A DNA stretch of 64,000 bases, taken from Bradyrhizobium sp. BR 10289 (GTDB taxonomy: Bacteria; Pseudomonadota; Alphaproteobacteria; Rhizobiales; Xanthobacteraceae). A program made the translations under genes and the position numbers. Shown here one piece after another: positions 18,881-26,411 of this stretch. Below the pieces are notes generated by a model, which saw only the letters and a program-made list of their open reading frames with translations, did not search any database and was not told the DNA's origin. The stretch spans positions 62,001 to 126,000 of the forward strand of contig NZ_JACOFR010000020.1 of NCBI RefSeq assembly GCF_019455385.1, written 5' to 3'. Within the stretch, counting starts at the first letter, position 1. Every line of letters starts with the position of its first letter.

Positions 18881-20167
18881 TCAGGCACGCCGCGTCACGA
18901 GCTCGAACTGATTCGCTTTCCACCAATCGGCAATCGCGGCGGCCAGATCATTCCATAGTTCGGTCGGCAGATCGGGCACCGCGACGCGGACACTGTACTG
19001 GTCGGTGGTCGCGTCGTGAAACCATTCGGTCGCGGCAAAGTCGAAACCGAAGCTGCCGGCGTGGCGAATGGGGTATCCGGCCCGGCTCAGGTCGCTGCTC
19101 ATGGCCTCGGCAGCTTGCCGCGCACCGGCCTCGTCGAGGGAGCGGCGGGCGCGGAGCGTGACGTAGAGGCCATGGGTGAAGTGGAGTTCGGCCGAAAGCG
19201 CAGGGAGTTCGCGGGCAAACAGCCGGGCCGTCTGGCGGCCGTTGCGCAGGATGGCCGCGACGCGCTGCTTCGTTAAGCTCCAATAGGCCGCGCTGCCCAC
19301 ATAGGGCGGAAAATGCGCCGGCAACGCCGCGCCCCCGAGCAGCCGGACCGCATCGCGGGTCTCGGTGGCCAGCCGTCCGATCGACGAACGGCTTGCCCCC
19401 TCCCCGCTCCAGCCGACGAACACCGCCGAGCCGAGCCGGCCATATTCCGCACCCAATGAATCCAGCTTGTTGTGGCTTCGCACCATCACGACGGGAATGC
19501 CGCGCCGTCGCGCCCAGCGCAGCACGCGCCGGATGCGGCCCGAACGGCCGGCAAAGCATGTCGTGTCGAACACCAGCAGATCGAGCGCGGGAGCGTCACT
19601 GCGCAGGACGGCCTCGAATGCGCCGGCAGAGATGCACGAATCCAGCAACAGGATGTTCGACGCGCCGCGCGCGGCAAACGCATCGGCCAGCGGCAGCCGC
19701 AGCGTGATGGTTCGCAGGTTCGGGACAAAACGCGCGATCAGCTCCAGCGTCTCGCCGTAGGATCCCGGCAGCACCAGGATGTCGGTCTTGCCGATGATCG
19801 GGGCGGACGCCAGCAGCAGCGCTGAAATCGCGGCCATGCCGGAGGCCGTGTAGATGGTCTCGCCCCTGCAGTTGCGCGGGAGCTCATAGAACGAAGGACC
19901 GCTGACACCGAGATCCGCGCGCTGATAGTCGTAATTGAACACGAACGGGCCGCTGGCAGGGCGGGCCGTCGTAGACCATGCCGTCTCCGTCGCGTTCCAG
20001 TCATGCAGCTCATGCTCCGCGCGCAAGGCCGCGGCGAGCTGAAATTTCGCCTTGATGACGTCATCCACGGATCGTGGCGGCGGCAGGCGCCTTGGGCTTT
20101 TCAGGCATTCATTCAGCAGTCCGATTTCCCGGTGCTTCCGCTGCAGATAGGCCTCGATCGTCTCCAT
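18881..20167 (-). CDS. Fold-type I PLP-dependent enzyme-like protein of unknown substrate
   Basis: 428 aa. The middle of the chain follows the Cys/Met-metabolism PLP enzyme plan: a phosphate-binding TASGMAAISALLL (107-119), a strand plus aspartate LLVFDTTCFAG (D201, expected at pyridine N1), and a candidate Schiff-base lysine K234 in VRSHNKLDSLGAEYG. The lysine context differs from the usual SATKYLGGHSD, so this is a divergent group. The N-terminal 100 residues (including HDWNATETAW) are not recognised. It stands alone, so substrate cannot be inferred. The start ATG at 20167 gives a helical N-terminus. The next gene, on the other strand, is DUF2171. Confidence 0.7.
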   Translation of the reverse strand: METIEAYLQRKHREIGLLNECLKSPRRLPPPRSVDDVIKAKFQLAAALRAEHELHDWNATETAWSTTARPASGPFVFNYDYQRADLGVSGPSFYELPRNCRGETIYTASGMAAISALLLASAPIIGKTDILVLPGSYGETLELIARFVPNLRTITLRLPLADAFAARGASNILLLDSCISAGAFEAVLRSDAPALDLLVFDTTCFAGRSGRIRRVLRWARRRGIPVVMVRSHNKLDSLGAEYGRLGSAVFVGWSGEGASRSSIGRLATETRDAVRLLGGAALPAHFPPYVGSAAYWSLTKQRVAAILRNGRQTARLFARELPALSAELHFTHGLYVTLRARRSLDEAGARQAAEAMSSDLSRAGYPIRHAGSFGFDFAATEWFHDATTDQYSVRVAVPDLPTELWNDLAAAIADWWKANQFELVTRRA

Positions 20168-20305
20168 GCGTCTCTTGATACCATCCCTGGCTGGCTTCGC
20201 TCCTTCTTCAACGTATGGCGCCTGCCGGAGGTCCTATGATCGGTGCGCGCGTTCGATTGCAACGAAGCCGCGGCTGCGCGGTTGATGTCACGCAAGGAGA
20301 ACATC

Positions 20306-20533
20306 ATGTCGGATATCAGAGAGCACATGAAGATCATCGGCAAGGACGGCGTGCATGTCGGCACCGTCGACCGCGTCGAGGGCAACCGCATCAAGCTCAC
20401 GCGCAGGGACAGTCCGGCAGGCCACCAGGACCATCATCATTACATCGACACCAAATATGTCGGCGCCGTCGAAGGCGATGTCGTCAAGCTGTCGATGAAC
20501 GCCGATGCAGTCCCGAAGAGCGAAGCCGCCTGA
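20306..20533 (+). CDS. DUF2171 family protein
   Basis: 75-aa soluble protein, MSDIREHMKIIGKDGVHVGTVD..., with a small beta-barrel-like (PRC-like) pattern: IGKDGVHVGTVDRVEGNRIKL then HHHYIDTKYVGAVEGDVVKL. AAGGAG precedes the ATG by about seven bases, which decides against the longer upstream frame. The family is widespread in alphaproteobacteria and often stress-associated, with no defined function. A strong terminator follows within ten bases. Confidence 0.85.
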   Translation: MSDIREHMKIIGKDGVHVGTVDRVEGNRIKLTRRDSPAGHQDHHHYIDTKYVGAVEGDVVKLSMNADAVPKSEAA

Positions 20534-20540
20534 TCCACTG

Positions 20541-20562
20541 AGCCCCTTCGGGGGCTTTTTGT
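20541..20562 (+). terminator. Intrinsic terminator after the DUF2171 gene
   Basis: AGCCCC-TTCG-GGGGCT followed by TTTTTG; a six-base-pair stem with a TTCG loop and T run. Confidence 0.85.
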
Positions 20563-20564
20563 TT

Positions 20565-20642
20565 GTTCACGGTCCGACTCCGCTTCGTTCGCGAGGGGGG
20601 AATCGGGACCGAAAAAGCCGGCGTCGAACATGTCTTAACGCC
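20565..20642 (+). repeat. 78-nt hairpin repeat, copy 2
   Basis: Starts GTTCACGGTCCGACTCC and ends TCTTAACGCC, the closest relative of copy 1 over the same 78 bases without gaps. The right arm is altered (GCGAGGGGGGAATCG), so its hairpin is weaker. It lies between the DUF2171 terminator and the 3' end of a minus-strand gene. Confidence 0.75.
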
Positions 20643-20664
20643 GGGTTTCGCTGCGTCAGATCAT

Positions 20665-20883
20665 TCACGCGTCCAGCGTCACCAGTACAGGCCGCAAGCG
20701 ATACGCATCGATCGCGGCGTTCGACAGCAGCAGCCTGCGGCGCTCGCCGCGCAGCATCATGCGGTCGATCCTGTTCAGGATAAAGCGCGCCGCGTCCCTG
20801 TGCTCGCCCGTCAGAAGGCCCGACTGGTCGAGATATCTCCAGGCGATTTCGAACGACTGTGCTCGCAATTCCGTGTCGGTCAT
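20665..20883 (-). CDS. Hypothetical 72-aa helical protein
   Basis: MTDTELRAQSFEIAWRYLDQSG..., predicted mostly helical, with a basic RRRLLLSNAAIDAYR segment. No known domain. Its ATG overlaps by ATGA the stop of a Cys-rich frame upstream, which suggests either coupling or chance. The pattern and codon use look coding. Function unknown. Confidence 0.6.
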   Translation of the reverse strand: MTDTELRAQSFEIAWRYLDQSGLLTGEHRDAARFILNRIDRMMLRGERRRLLLSNAAIDAYRLRPVLVTLDA

Positions 20884-21089
20884 GGCTCGCCAACGTTGGC
20901 GAGGTTCGAATGTTCCGGCATCAGAACCCGTTGGCCGACCGTGACGCACTCGTCACAGCGGCGGCTGCAAAATGCGCAGCACCGGCGGAACGCGATCCCG
21001 ATCAGCGGGTTGTATGCGAGGAATTCGAGTGGTGCCGACCTGCCAGCCCCGGTCGGCTTTGAAGGGCCCCGTGCTTGTCCCCCGAGCAC
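20880..21089 (-). CDS. Possible small Cys-rich protein (doubtful)
   Basis: A 69-aa open frame ends with the cluster RRCCAFCSRRCDEC, which could bind a metal, and its TGA overlaps the next gene's ATG. Against it, the only ATG (21089) lies inside a perfect intrinsic-terminator hairpin read on the other strand, and no ribosome-binding site is visible. The true start, if any, would be an internal non-ATG codon. Confidence 0.25.
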   Translation of the reverse strand: MLGGQARGPSKPTGAGRSAPLEFLAYNPLIGIAFRRCCAFCSRRCDECVTVGQRVLMPEHSNLANVGEP

Positions 21090-21099
21090 GGGGCTTTCT
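21066..21099 (+). terminator. Strong plus-strand terminator without an obvious gene
   Basis: Perfect ten-base-pair stem GCCCCGTGCT / AGCACGGGGC, nine-base loop, then TTTCTC. No plus-strand gene ends in the 500 bases before it (20533 is already terminated), so it may end a small RNA. Confidence 0.6.
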
Positions 21100-21143
21100 C
21101 ATGCCAGGCGCCACGGCAAGGGCGCGAGACCCTCCGGACCGAT

Positions 21144-21293
21144 TCAGTCCGCCTGCTCGTCGCGCCGATCGCGGGCAAGCTCATGCCAGGCCAGGGCCAG
21201 CTGAATGAGTCTTTGCCGGTCGTCGCCTTCGGCGGCCGCAGCCCGCTTCATTGCGGCCTCGGCTTCGTGCTGGGGATCGTACTTGGTACACAT
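21144..21293 (-). CDS. Hypothetical 49-aa helical protein
   Basis: MCTKYDPQHEAEAAMKRAAA..., ending LALAWHELARDRRDEQAD. It reads as a single helical pair rich in Ala/Glu/Arg, resembling short rhizobial proteins of the kind '...LLxLAxxWxxLA'. Too short for most gene callers. Codon use matches the genome; no clear ribosome-binding site was checked beyond a purine stretch. Confidence 0.5.
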   Translation of the reverse strand: MCTKYDPQHEAEAAMKRAAAAEGDDRQRLIQLALAWHELARDRRDEQAD

Positions 21294-21568
21294 GGCTCCA
21301 CACTAGCCAGCCGATCTCGACAAGCGGATGGCAATTTCGTCCGTATGATTGCGGTGTCATTTCCTGGCAACGCGATACCGTCGGGCGTTCCAATCCGGTG
21401 ACGCCGATCGCCCGTTGACAGCCGTTCATGGCGCGAGGCGGTAACCAGACCTCATTCGGACGGATCTGTGAAGCACGTCACAGCCTGTGGCCGGCATGTC
21501 CGCTAAACATCCCCCAGCACTCGCAACGACGCGAGAGCACGAGAAGGCATTGGGTGGTCTTGCCGGTC

Positions 21569-21721
21569 ATGACACAGGAAGCTGCAGCCGAGACGACACC
21601 GCGGGAAAGGTCCGACCTGTTCGGCCTCACGCTGCTCGCAACCATCGGCATCGTGATGCTGGCCTGGATTGGCGGCCTGGTCTGGGGCGCGATGCTGTTC
21701 TTCAACTGGCTGGTGTCTTGA
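21569..21721 (+). CDS. Small single-pass membrane protein
   Basis: 50 aa, MTQEAAAETTPRERSDLFGL then one strong transmembrane helix LLATIGIVMLAWIGGLVWGAMLFF. A polar N-terminus with a C-terminal anchor. No family recognised. The upstream frame is open, but the hydrophobic pattern begins only here. It faces a possible minus-strand microprotein at 21737. Confidence 0.5.
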   Translation: MTQEAAAETTPRERSDLFGLTLLATIGIVMLAWIGGLVWGAMLFFNWLVS

Positions 21722-21736
21722 CGCGCGGACCCCGCG

Positions 21737-21829
21737 CTAAAACAGAAGCTGCACGGCCTGCGCCAGCTTGATCCCACCGCAAACGATCATGGCCCACAGC
21801 GCCAAGCTGATCTGGATTGCATCCAGCAT
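21737..21829 (-). CDS. Possible 30-aa membrane microprotein
   Basis: MLDAIQISLALWAMIVCGGI then KLAQAVQLLF: one hydrophobic helix with a basic end, typical of bacterial membrane microproteins. GGGA precedes the ATG by a few bases. Very short, so chance is not excluded. Confidence 0.35.
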   Translation of the reverse strand: MLDAIQISLALWAMIVCGGIKLAQAVQLLF

Positions 21830-21984
21830 GTCCCACGTCCCCGCGAATCGTGTCCCGACGTTTTTTCTTTTGAGACTTGCCTGAGGCGGCAACGAGCGCC
21901 AGCGCTATTTTGAGGCAATTGTTGTGCGGCGCCGAACGTGACGGGCGCGTCAGCACCAAGCAAACAGGCGCACCGGCGCCCAAC

Positions 21985-22008
21985 AAAAAAGGCGGGCCTG
22001 CGCCCGCC
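21985..22008 (-). terminator. Intrinsic terminator of the glycine-zipper gene
   Basis: Read on the minus strand: GGCGGGC-GCAG-GCCCGCC followed by six T. It lies about 30 bases after the stop at 22038. Confidence 0.85.
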
Positions 22009-22037
22009 TCTTCGTTCTCAATCTCGGCCGCGCAAGC

Positions 22038-22799
22038 TCAATAGCACGCGCGCGGATCAGCCTGCACATACTGACCGTTCGGATAGCGGTAGTAGCAATT
22101 GCCCTGGGCCAGATAGTAACCGGGACGCGAGGCCGCCGTCGCGCCGGCAATCGCGCCGGTGGCGCCGCCGATCACGGCGCCCGCGGCCGCGCCCGAGGCG
22201 TTGCCCGAGATCAGGCCGCCGAGCACGCCGCCGACGATGGCGCCGCCAAGCGCGCTTGCGCCGGGATCAGCCGGCGGCGGAGGCGGTTCGTAGGCAACCG
22301 GCGGCGGCGCGGGCGCATAGGCCACCGGCACGTCGTCGTAATAGTCCTCGGAAATGTAGCTGGGCGGACCTTCCATCCGCTGCGGATAATAGTACCAGAC
22401 GCCACCGACGTCCCACCACCAGCCGGAGCGGCCGTTGTGGACCTCGTGGCGCCAGCGCCCGCCCTCCCAGGCGAGATGGCCGCGATAGGCATGACCGCCC
22501 CAGTCGCGCGCCGGTGCGGGGCCCCTGGCGTAATTGCGTCCGGGCGGCGGACCGCCGGCATTGTGCGGGCGGGGACCGGGGCCGGCCTGGGGCGGGGCGC
22601 CGGGCTGCGGCGCAGGGCGGACCGCCTGCTGCTGCGGCGGAGGTCCCTTGCGCATGTTCTGGGGCGGCGCGGCTGCGCCCTGCCCCGGCTGGCCGTCGTG
22701 GCGCGGCGGGCCTGCATCCTGCGCCTGCGCCGAGGCGGCGAGCAGGGACATGGCCGAAACCAAGGGAATGATGATCTTCATGCGGCTGGACGCACTCAT
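22038..22799 (-). CDS. Exported Pro-rich protein with C-terminal glycine zipper
   Basis: 253 aa. MSASSRMKIIIPLVSAMSLLAASAQA is a signal peptide. Residues 30-90 are Pro/Gln/Gly rich and disordered; the centre (WGGHAYRGHLAWEGGRWRHE, GWWWDVGGVWYYYP) is aromatic; then a proline stretch and a glycine-zipper hairpin (GGAIVGGVLGGLISGNASG, AVIGGATGAIAGATA) that probably inserts in the outer membrane; it ends CYYRYPNGQYVQADPRACY. Envelope proteins of this build are common in Bradyrhizobium; function unknown. An alternative ATG at 22781 would trim six residues. Confidence 0.8.
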   Translation of the reverse strand: MSASSRMKIIIPLVSAMSLLAASAQAQDAGPPRHDGQPGQGAAAPPQNMRKGPPPQQQAVRPAPQPGAPPQAGPGPRPHNAGGPPPGRNYARGPAPARDWGGHAYRGHLAWEGGRWRHEVHNGRSGWWWDVGGVWYYYPQRMEGPPSYISEDYYDDVPVAYAPAPPPVAYEPPPPPADPGASALGGAIVGGVLGGLISGNASGAAAGAVIGGATGAIAGATAASRPGYYLAQGNCYYRYPNGQYVQADPRACY

Positions 22800-22974
22800 G
22801 CGTGCTGGACCCCTACTCTCTCGCTTGCCGTGTTGCCTCGCGCGATAGACGATTCGCCTCGCGCCAGGGTGATGCCGGCTGACATAACTGACCTGCTTTG
22901 ATCGGCTAAGTCCCGTTACAAATGATTAAGATCACGGCTATTTTTCGGCTTCAGCGGATCGTCCGAGAGCACCT

Positions 22975-23211
22975 CTAGCGGGCCGGCTCGATCACGCTGC
23001 AATTGCGCCGCCCCGACATGAGGCAGTCCTGCATCTTGCTGGCGGCGGTGAGATCGCGGGCCAGCCACCAGCCGATGCCGAGGATCACAATGGCGATGAC
23101 GAGGCCGGCGATGGCGCCGCGGCGGTTGCCACCGGACTGAGGTTTTGACGGAGGTTTGGGTTTCTCACCCGTCGCGGGGTTGGCGTCGGGCTTGGTTTCA
23201 GGCTTGGACAT
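22975..23211 (-). CDS. Small single-pass membrane protein with periplasmic Cys pair
   Basis: 78 aa: a polar Pro/Lys-rich N-terminus, one transmembrane helix (GAIAGLVIAIVILGIGWWLA) and a short tail DLTAASKMQDCLMSGRRNCSVIEPAR with two cysteines. The N-in/C-out topology with a CxxxxxxxC pair is seen in other rhizobial small proteins, but I know of no function. Confidence 0.7.
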   Translation of the reverse strand: MSKPETKPDANPATGEKPKPPSKPQSGGNRRGAIAGLVIAIVILGIGWWLARDLTAASKMQDCLMSGRRNCSVIEPAR

Positions 23212-23281
23212 GGCGAACCGATCACGGGGACGCCCTGCGCTTTATCAGCTCTGCGACGTGGCGTCACATCACGTCAGCCGC

Positions 23282-23518
23282 TCAGCCCCGAGTCGGGCGG
23301 ATCGCATCCTTGCGCGAGGTTTCGACGGCCGGGATCACCTCGCGGGCCCGCGGTGCGCAGGTCGTAACCACGAATGCGGTCTGGGTGCATTCCCAGTCCG
23401 CGCCCAGCACGGCGCTCTCGATCGGCTGCGGACGCGCCAGCAGCAGGGTGGCGCCGGCCAGCGCGGCCGCCGCGAGGGTGAATGCGAGCGCCTTCAGGCT
23501 CAGTCTGGAGATCGTCAT
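23282..23518 (-). CDS. Small exported protein
   Basis: 78 aa. MTISRLSLKALAFTLAAAALAGATLLLA is a signal peptide or anchor; the rest contains two cysteines (WECTQTAFVVTTCAP) that may form a disulfide. It faces away from the DUF6481 gene. Unknown function. Confidence 0.6.
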   Translation of the reverse strand: MTISRLSLKALAFTLAAAALAGATLLLARPQPIESAVLGADWECTQTAFVVTTCAPRAREVIPAVETSRKDAIRPTRG

Positions 23519-23780
23519 GCCCGTGCTCCGGCTCGTGGGCGAACGCTAGGCGCCGCCTGGACGGTCCCATATAAGGGACATCACAATTCGGCAGTTTTTC
23601 CGGAATACGAGAGATCGTCGGGGGCGGCGATTTTTCGTCTACCTGATCGGCTGCAATATCTGTGGCTTTGCGGCGCGCGTGGATGTACACGCTTCTGCGT
23701 CGCGCGGCGCCTGCTATGCCCAGCCGACGTACCAACACGCGGTTATGTAGGATCGAAAGCGAGGAAGACAAGGCTCGTCG

Positions 23781-24128
23781 ATGAGTGGATTCAGGGAACC
23801 CGGTTTTGCAGACCGGCAGAAAGCGGCACAGGACGCCCGCAAAAATCTTTTGAACAAATTCAAATCGCAGCCCGGGCCGGACGATCCCGCGGTGGCGGCG
23901 AAGCGCGCCGAGCGCGAGGCCCTCGCAGCCAAGCGCGCCGAGGCCAAGGCCGCGCGCGAAGCCGAAAAAGCCGAGCAGAAGCGTCTCGAGGAAGAAGCCA
24001 AGGCCGCGGAGGCCGCGCGCATCGCGCGCGAGGCGCAGGAAGCCATGGAACGCCAGGCTGCGCTCGAGGCCGAGCAGAAGGCCAAGCGCGACGCCCGCTA
24101 CGCGGCCCGCAAGGCCAAGCGCAAGTAA
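23781..24128 (+). CDS. DUF6481 family protein, highly charged helix
   Basis: 115 aa. A short N-terminal motif GFREPGFADRQKAAQDARKNLLNKFKSQPGPDDP is followed by about 75 residues of Ala/Lys/Glu/Arg-rich single helix (AAKRAEREALAAKRAEAKAAREAEKAEQKR...) ending RYAARKAKRK. Very basic tail; could bind nucleic acid or ribosomes, but nothing proves it. The family is alphaproteobacterial. Confidence 0.75.
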   Translation: MSGFREPGFADRQKAAQDARKNLLNKFKSQPGPDDPAVAAKRAEREALAAKRAEAKAAREAEKAEQKRLEEEAKAAEAARIAREAQEAMERQAALEAEQKAKRDARYAARKAKRK

Positions 24129-24239
24129 CGCGCGCAAGCCACGTTCAATTGAATTTGCGCTGAGAGACCATATCCGGGGCGGCCGATGCGGCCGCCTCCG
24201 GATTTTCAGCGCGCGTTCGCAGCGCCTGATGGCGGAAGA

Positions 24240-24482
24240 TCAGTTCTTCTTCATCATCCCGTCGTCTTTCTTCATCCCGTCCTTCGACATGTGATCCTTC
24301 TTCATGCCGTCGTCCTTGGACATGGCGTCCTTCTTCATGTGGTCCTTGGACATCGTGTCCTTCTTCATCATGCCGTCGTCCTTGCCCATCTTGTCCTGGG
24401 CGAAAGCGGCCGGCGCGAGCGCGAGGCCAAGCGAGACGACGGCAGCCGAGACGCCGAGCGCGATGCGGGTACGAATGGTCAT
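24240..24482 (-). CDS. Pentapeptide MXKDX repeat protein
   Basis: 80 aa exported protein: signal peptide MTIRTRIALGVSAAVVSLGL... to AFA, then about ten imperfect repeats of the type MxKDx (DKMGKDDGMMKKD, TMSKDHMKKDAMSKD). This is the MXKDX repeat family (TIGR02953), thought to be a periplasmic, possibly metal-binding, low-complexity protein. The DNA shows the repeat as tandem short direct repeats. Confidence 0.85.
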   Translation of the reverse strand: MTIRTRIALGVSAAVVSLGLALAPAAFAQDKMGKDDGMMKKDTMSKDHMKKDAMSKDDGMKKDHMSKDGMKKDDGMMKKN

Positions 24483-24819
24483 GGATCATCTTCCTTCGAG
24501 ATGGTGTTTGTCAGCGACGGACGCCGCTATTTGATTTCGACGGACCGGCCGCCAGCGTTGTTACGCCGGCGCCGATAAATTTCTGCGGGCTGCCCTCCAC
24601 GCATTCGCCGCAATCACCATCGCGCATGGGCCCGCCCGTTGAGCGACCAGTGTGCAGCGCAGCAAGGCGGAGCCCTTGCCGCGGCATTCGGTCTCGAACT
24701 ATCAGATGAGAGAACATGGCTGAAAGACCGGGTAGGATGGGCCTCTGCACCGGTCTCAAAGCCTCGACCAAACCTTACCAACAAGAACCATGCGAAGAAA
24801 CGCTCAAGGGGATCACACC
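24483..24819. other. 337-bp intergenic region upstream of the first TRAP operon
   Basis: Separates the divergent MXKDX and dctP genes. I saw no gene, repeat or convincing operator; open frames on both strands lack ribosome-binding sites. The promoters of both flanking genes should be here. Confidence 0.45.
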
Positions 24820-25842
24820 ATGCTCACGCGCCGTCACCTGATCGCGACCGCCGTCGCCGCTCCCGCCATCTTGCGCTTCGGCGCGGGCACCGCGCATGCC
24901 GCGACCACGCTGAAGATCTCGCATCAATTCCCCGGTGGCACCATCGACAAGGGTGACTTCCGCGACAGGCTCTGCCGCATGTTCGCGGCTGAAGTCAGTA
25001 AGCGCAGCAATGGCGACATCGCCGCCGAGATCTATCCGAACTCCTCGCTGATCAAGACCAACGCGCAGTTCTCCGCGATGCGCAAGGGTGCGCTCGACAT
25101 CTCGCTCTACCCGATGCCCTATGCCGGCGGCGAATTGCCGGAGACCAATATCGGCCTGATGCCGGGTCTCGTCACCAACTACGACCAGGGCATGCGCTGG
25201 AAGAAGGAGCCGGTCGGCAAGGCGCTGACCGACTTCCTCGCCGACAAGGGCATCATCCTACTCTCCTGGGTCTGGCAGGCCGGCGGCGTTGCCAGCCGCT
25301 CCAAGCCGATCGTCGCCCCCGAGGATGCCAAGGGCATGAAGGTGCGCGGCGGCTCGCGCGAGATGGACATGGTGCTGCAGACCGCCGGGGCCTCGGTGCT
25401 GTCGGTGCCCTCGAACGAAATCTACGCGGCGATGCAGACCGGCGCCTGCGATGCCGGCATCACCTCCTCCACCAGCCTGATCTCGTTTCGCCTCGAGGAG
25501 GTCGCCAAGTCGCTGACCTCGGGCGCCGGCGCGTCCTACTGGTTCATGCTCGAGCCCTTGATGATGTCGAAGGCAATCTTCGACAAGCTGCCGAAGGCTC
25601 AGCAGGACGTCCTGCTCACGGTGGGCCAGGAGCTCGAGGCCTTCGGCCGCAAGGGCGCGCAGGACGACGACGTCGAGGTCGCCAAGGTCTATGAGAAGGC
25701 CGGCGCCAAGGTCTCGGCGCTGGATGCGGCGACCGTCGGCAAGTGGCGCGACATCGCCCGTGACACCGCGTGGAAGGATTACGGCGCCAAGACCGCGACC
25801 GCCGCTAACCTGCTCAAGCTCGCCACCGACGTTGCGGCATGA
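24820..25842 (+). CDS. dctP: TRAP transporter periplasmic binding protein DctP (system 1)
   Basis: 340 aa. The N-terminus MLTRRHLIATAVAAPAILRFGAGTAHA carries a twin-arginine-like RRHL signal. The mature part has the DctP fold: TLKISHQFPGGTIDK..., an Arg in KGMKVRGGSREMDMVLQTAGAS that usually salt-bridges a carboxylate ligand, and LSVPSNEIYAAMQTGACDAG. The start at 24820 places the signal at the N-terminus; the longer frame from 24790 adds charged residues. Ligand unknown, probably an organic acid. First of a tight dctPQM operon (ATGA overlaps). Confidence 0.9.
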   Translation: MLTRRHLIATAVAAPAILRFGAGTAHAATTLKISHQFPGGTIDKGDFRDRLCRMFAAEVSKRSNGDIAAEIYPNSSLIKTNAQFSAMRKGALDISLYPMPYAGGELPETNIGLMPGLVTNYDQGMRWKKEPVGKALTDFLADKGIILLSWVWQAGGVASRSKPIVAPEDAKGMKVRGGSREMDMVLQTAGASVLSVPSNEIYAAMQTGACDAGITSSTSLISFRLEEVAKSLTSGAGASYWFMLEPLMMSKAIFDKLPKAQQDVLLTVGQELEAFGRKGAQDDDVEVAKVYEKAGAKVSALDAATVGKWRDIARDTAWKDYGAKTATAANLLKLATDVAA

Positions 25843-26411
25843 GCCACGGTCCGCTTCCGGATCGTGACGACCGCGCCAACGCTGCCGCAGGCACGGGCCT
25901 TGCGGCGGCGATCGATCGTGGTCTCGCCATCCTCAACAGCATCATCGTCGTGTTCGCCGCGCTCGCGCTGGTCGCGGCCTGCGCCATCCTGAGCTACAGC
26001 GTGCTCAGCCGCGCGCTGTTCAAGGCCGCCAATTACTGGCAGGACGAAGCCGCCGTGTTCCTGCTGGTCGGCGCCACCTTCATGACGGCCGCCTATGTGC
26101 AGCAGAACCGCGGCCATATCGGCATCGAGGCCTTCGTCGGCCTGCTCTCGCCGCTGGCGAACAAGATCCGGCTCTGGCTGGTCGACGTCGCGACCTTCCT
26201 GTTCTGCGCCTTCTTCACCTGGAAATCCTGGACGCTGGCCCATGAGGCTTATGTCGACGGCCAGGTCTCCAACTCGATGTGGTCGCCGCCGCTCGCCATT
26301 CCCTATTCGCTGATGGCGCTCGGAATGAGCCTGCTCTGCATCCAGATCCTCGTGCAGCTTGCGCTGCCTTTCGCGGGAGCCAAACCTTTTGCAGGAGCCA
26401 AGCGTCCATGA
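25839..26411 (+). CDS. dctQ: TRAP transporter small permease DctQ (system 1)
   Basis: 190 aa, four hydrophobic helices (about 33-56, 70-85, 112-135, 150-172). WQDEAAVFLLVGATFMTAAYVQQNRGHIGIEAF is the DctQ signature. Its ATG overlaps the dctP stop (ATGA) and its stop overlaps dctM the same way. The C-terminus repeats PFAGAKPFAGAKRP, a small tandem duplication. Confidence 0.9.
   Translation: MSHGPLPDRDDRANAAAGTGLAAAIDRGLAILNSIIVVFAALALVAACAILSYSVLSRALFKAANYWQDEAAVFLLVGATFMTAAYVQQNRGHIGIEAFVGLLSPLANKIRLWLVDVATFLFCAFFTWKSWTLAHEAYVDGQVSNSMWSPPLAIPYSLMALGMSLLCIQILVQLALPFAGAKPFAGAKRP

Noticed and set aside
24250..24440. Tandem short repeats resembling a CRISPR-like array
   Set aside because: They are the DNA of MXKDX codon repeats inside one reading frame; unit length (about 15 bases) and lack of spacers exclude CRISPR.
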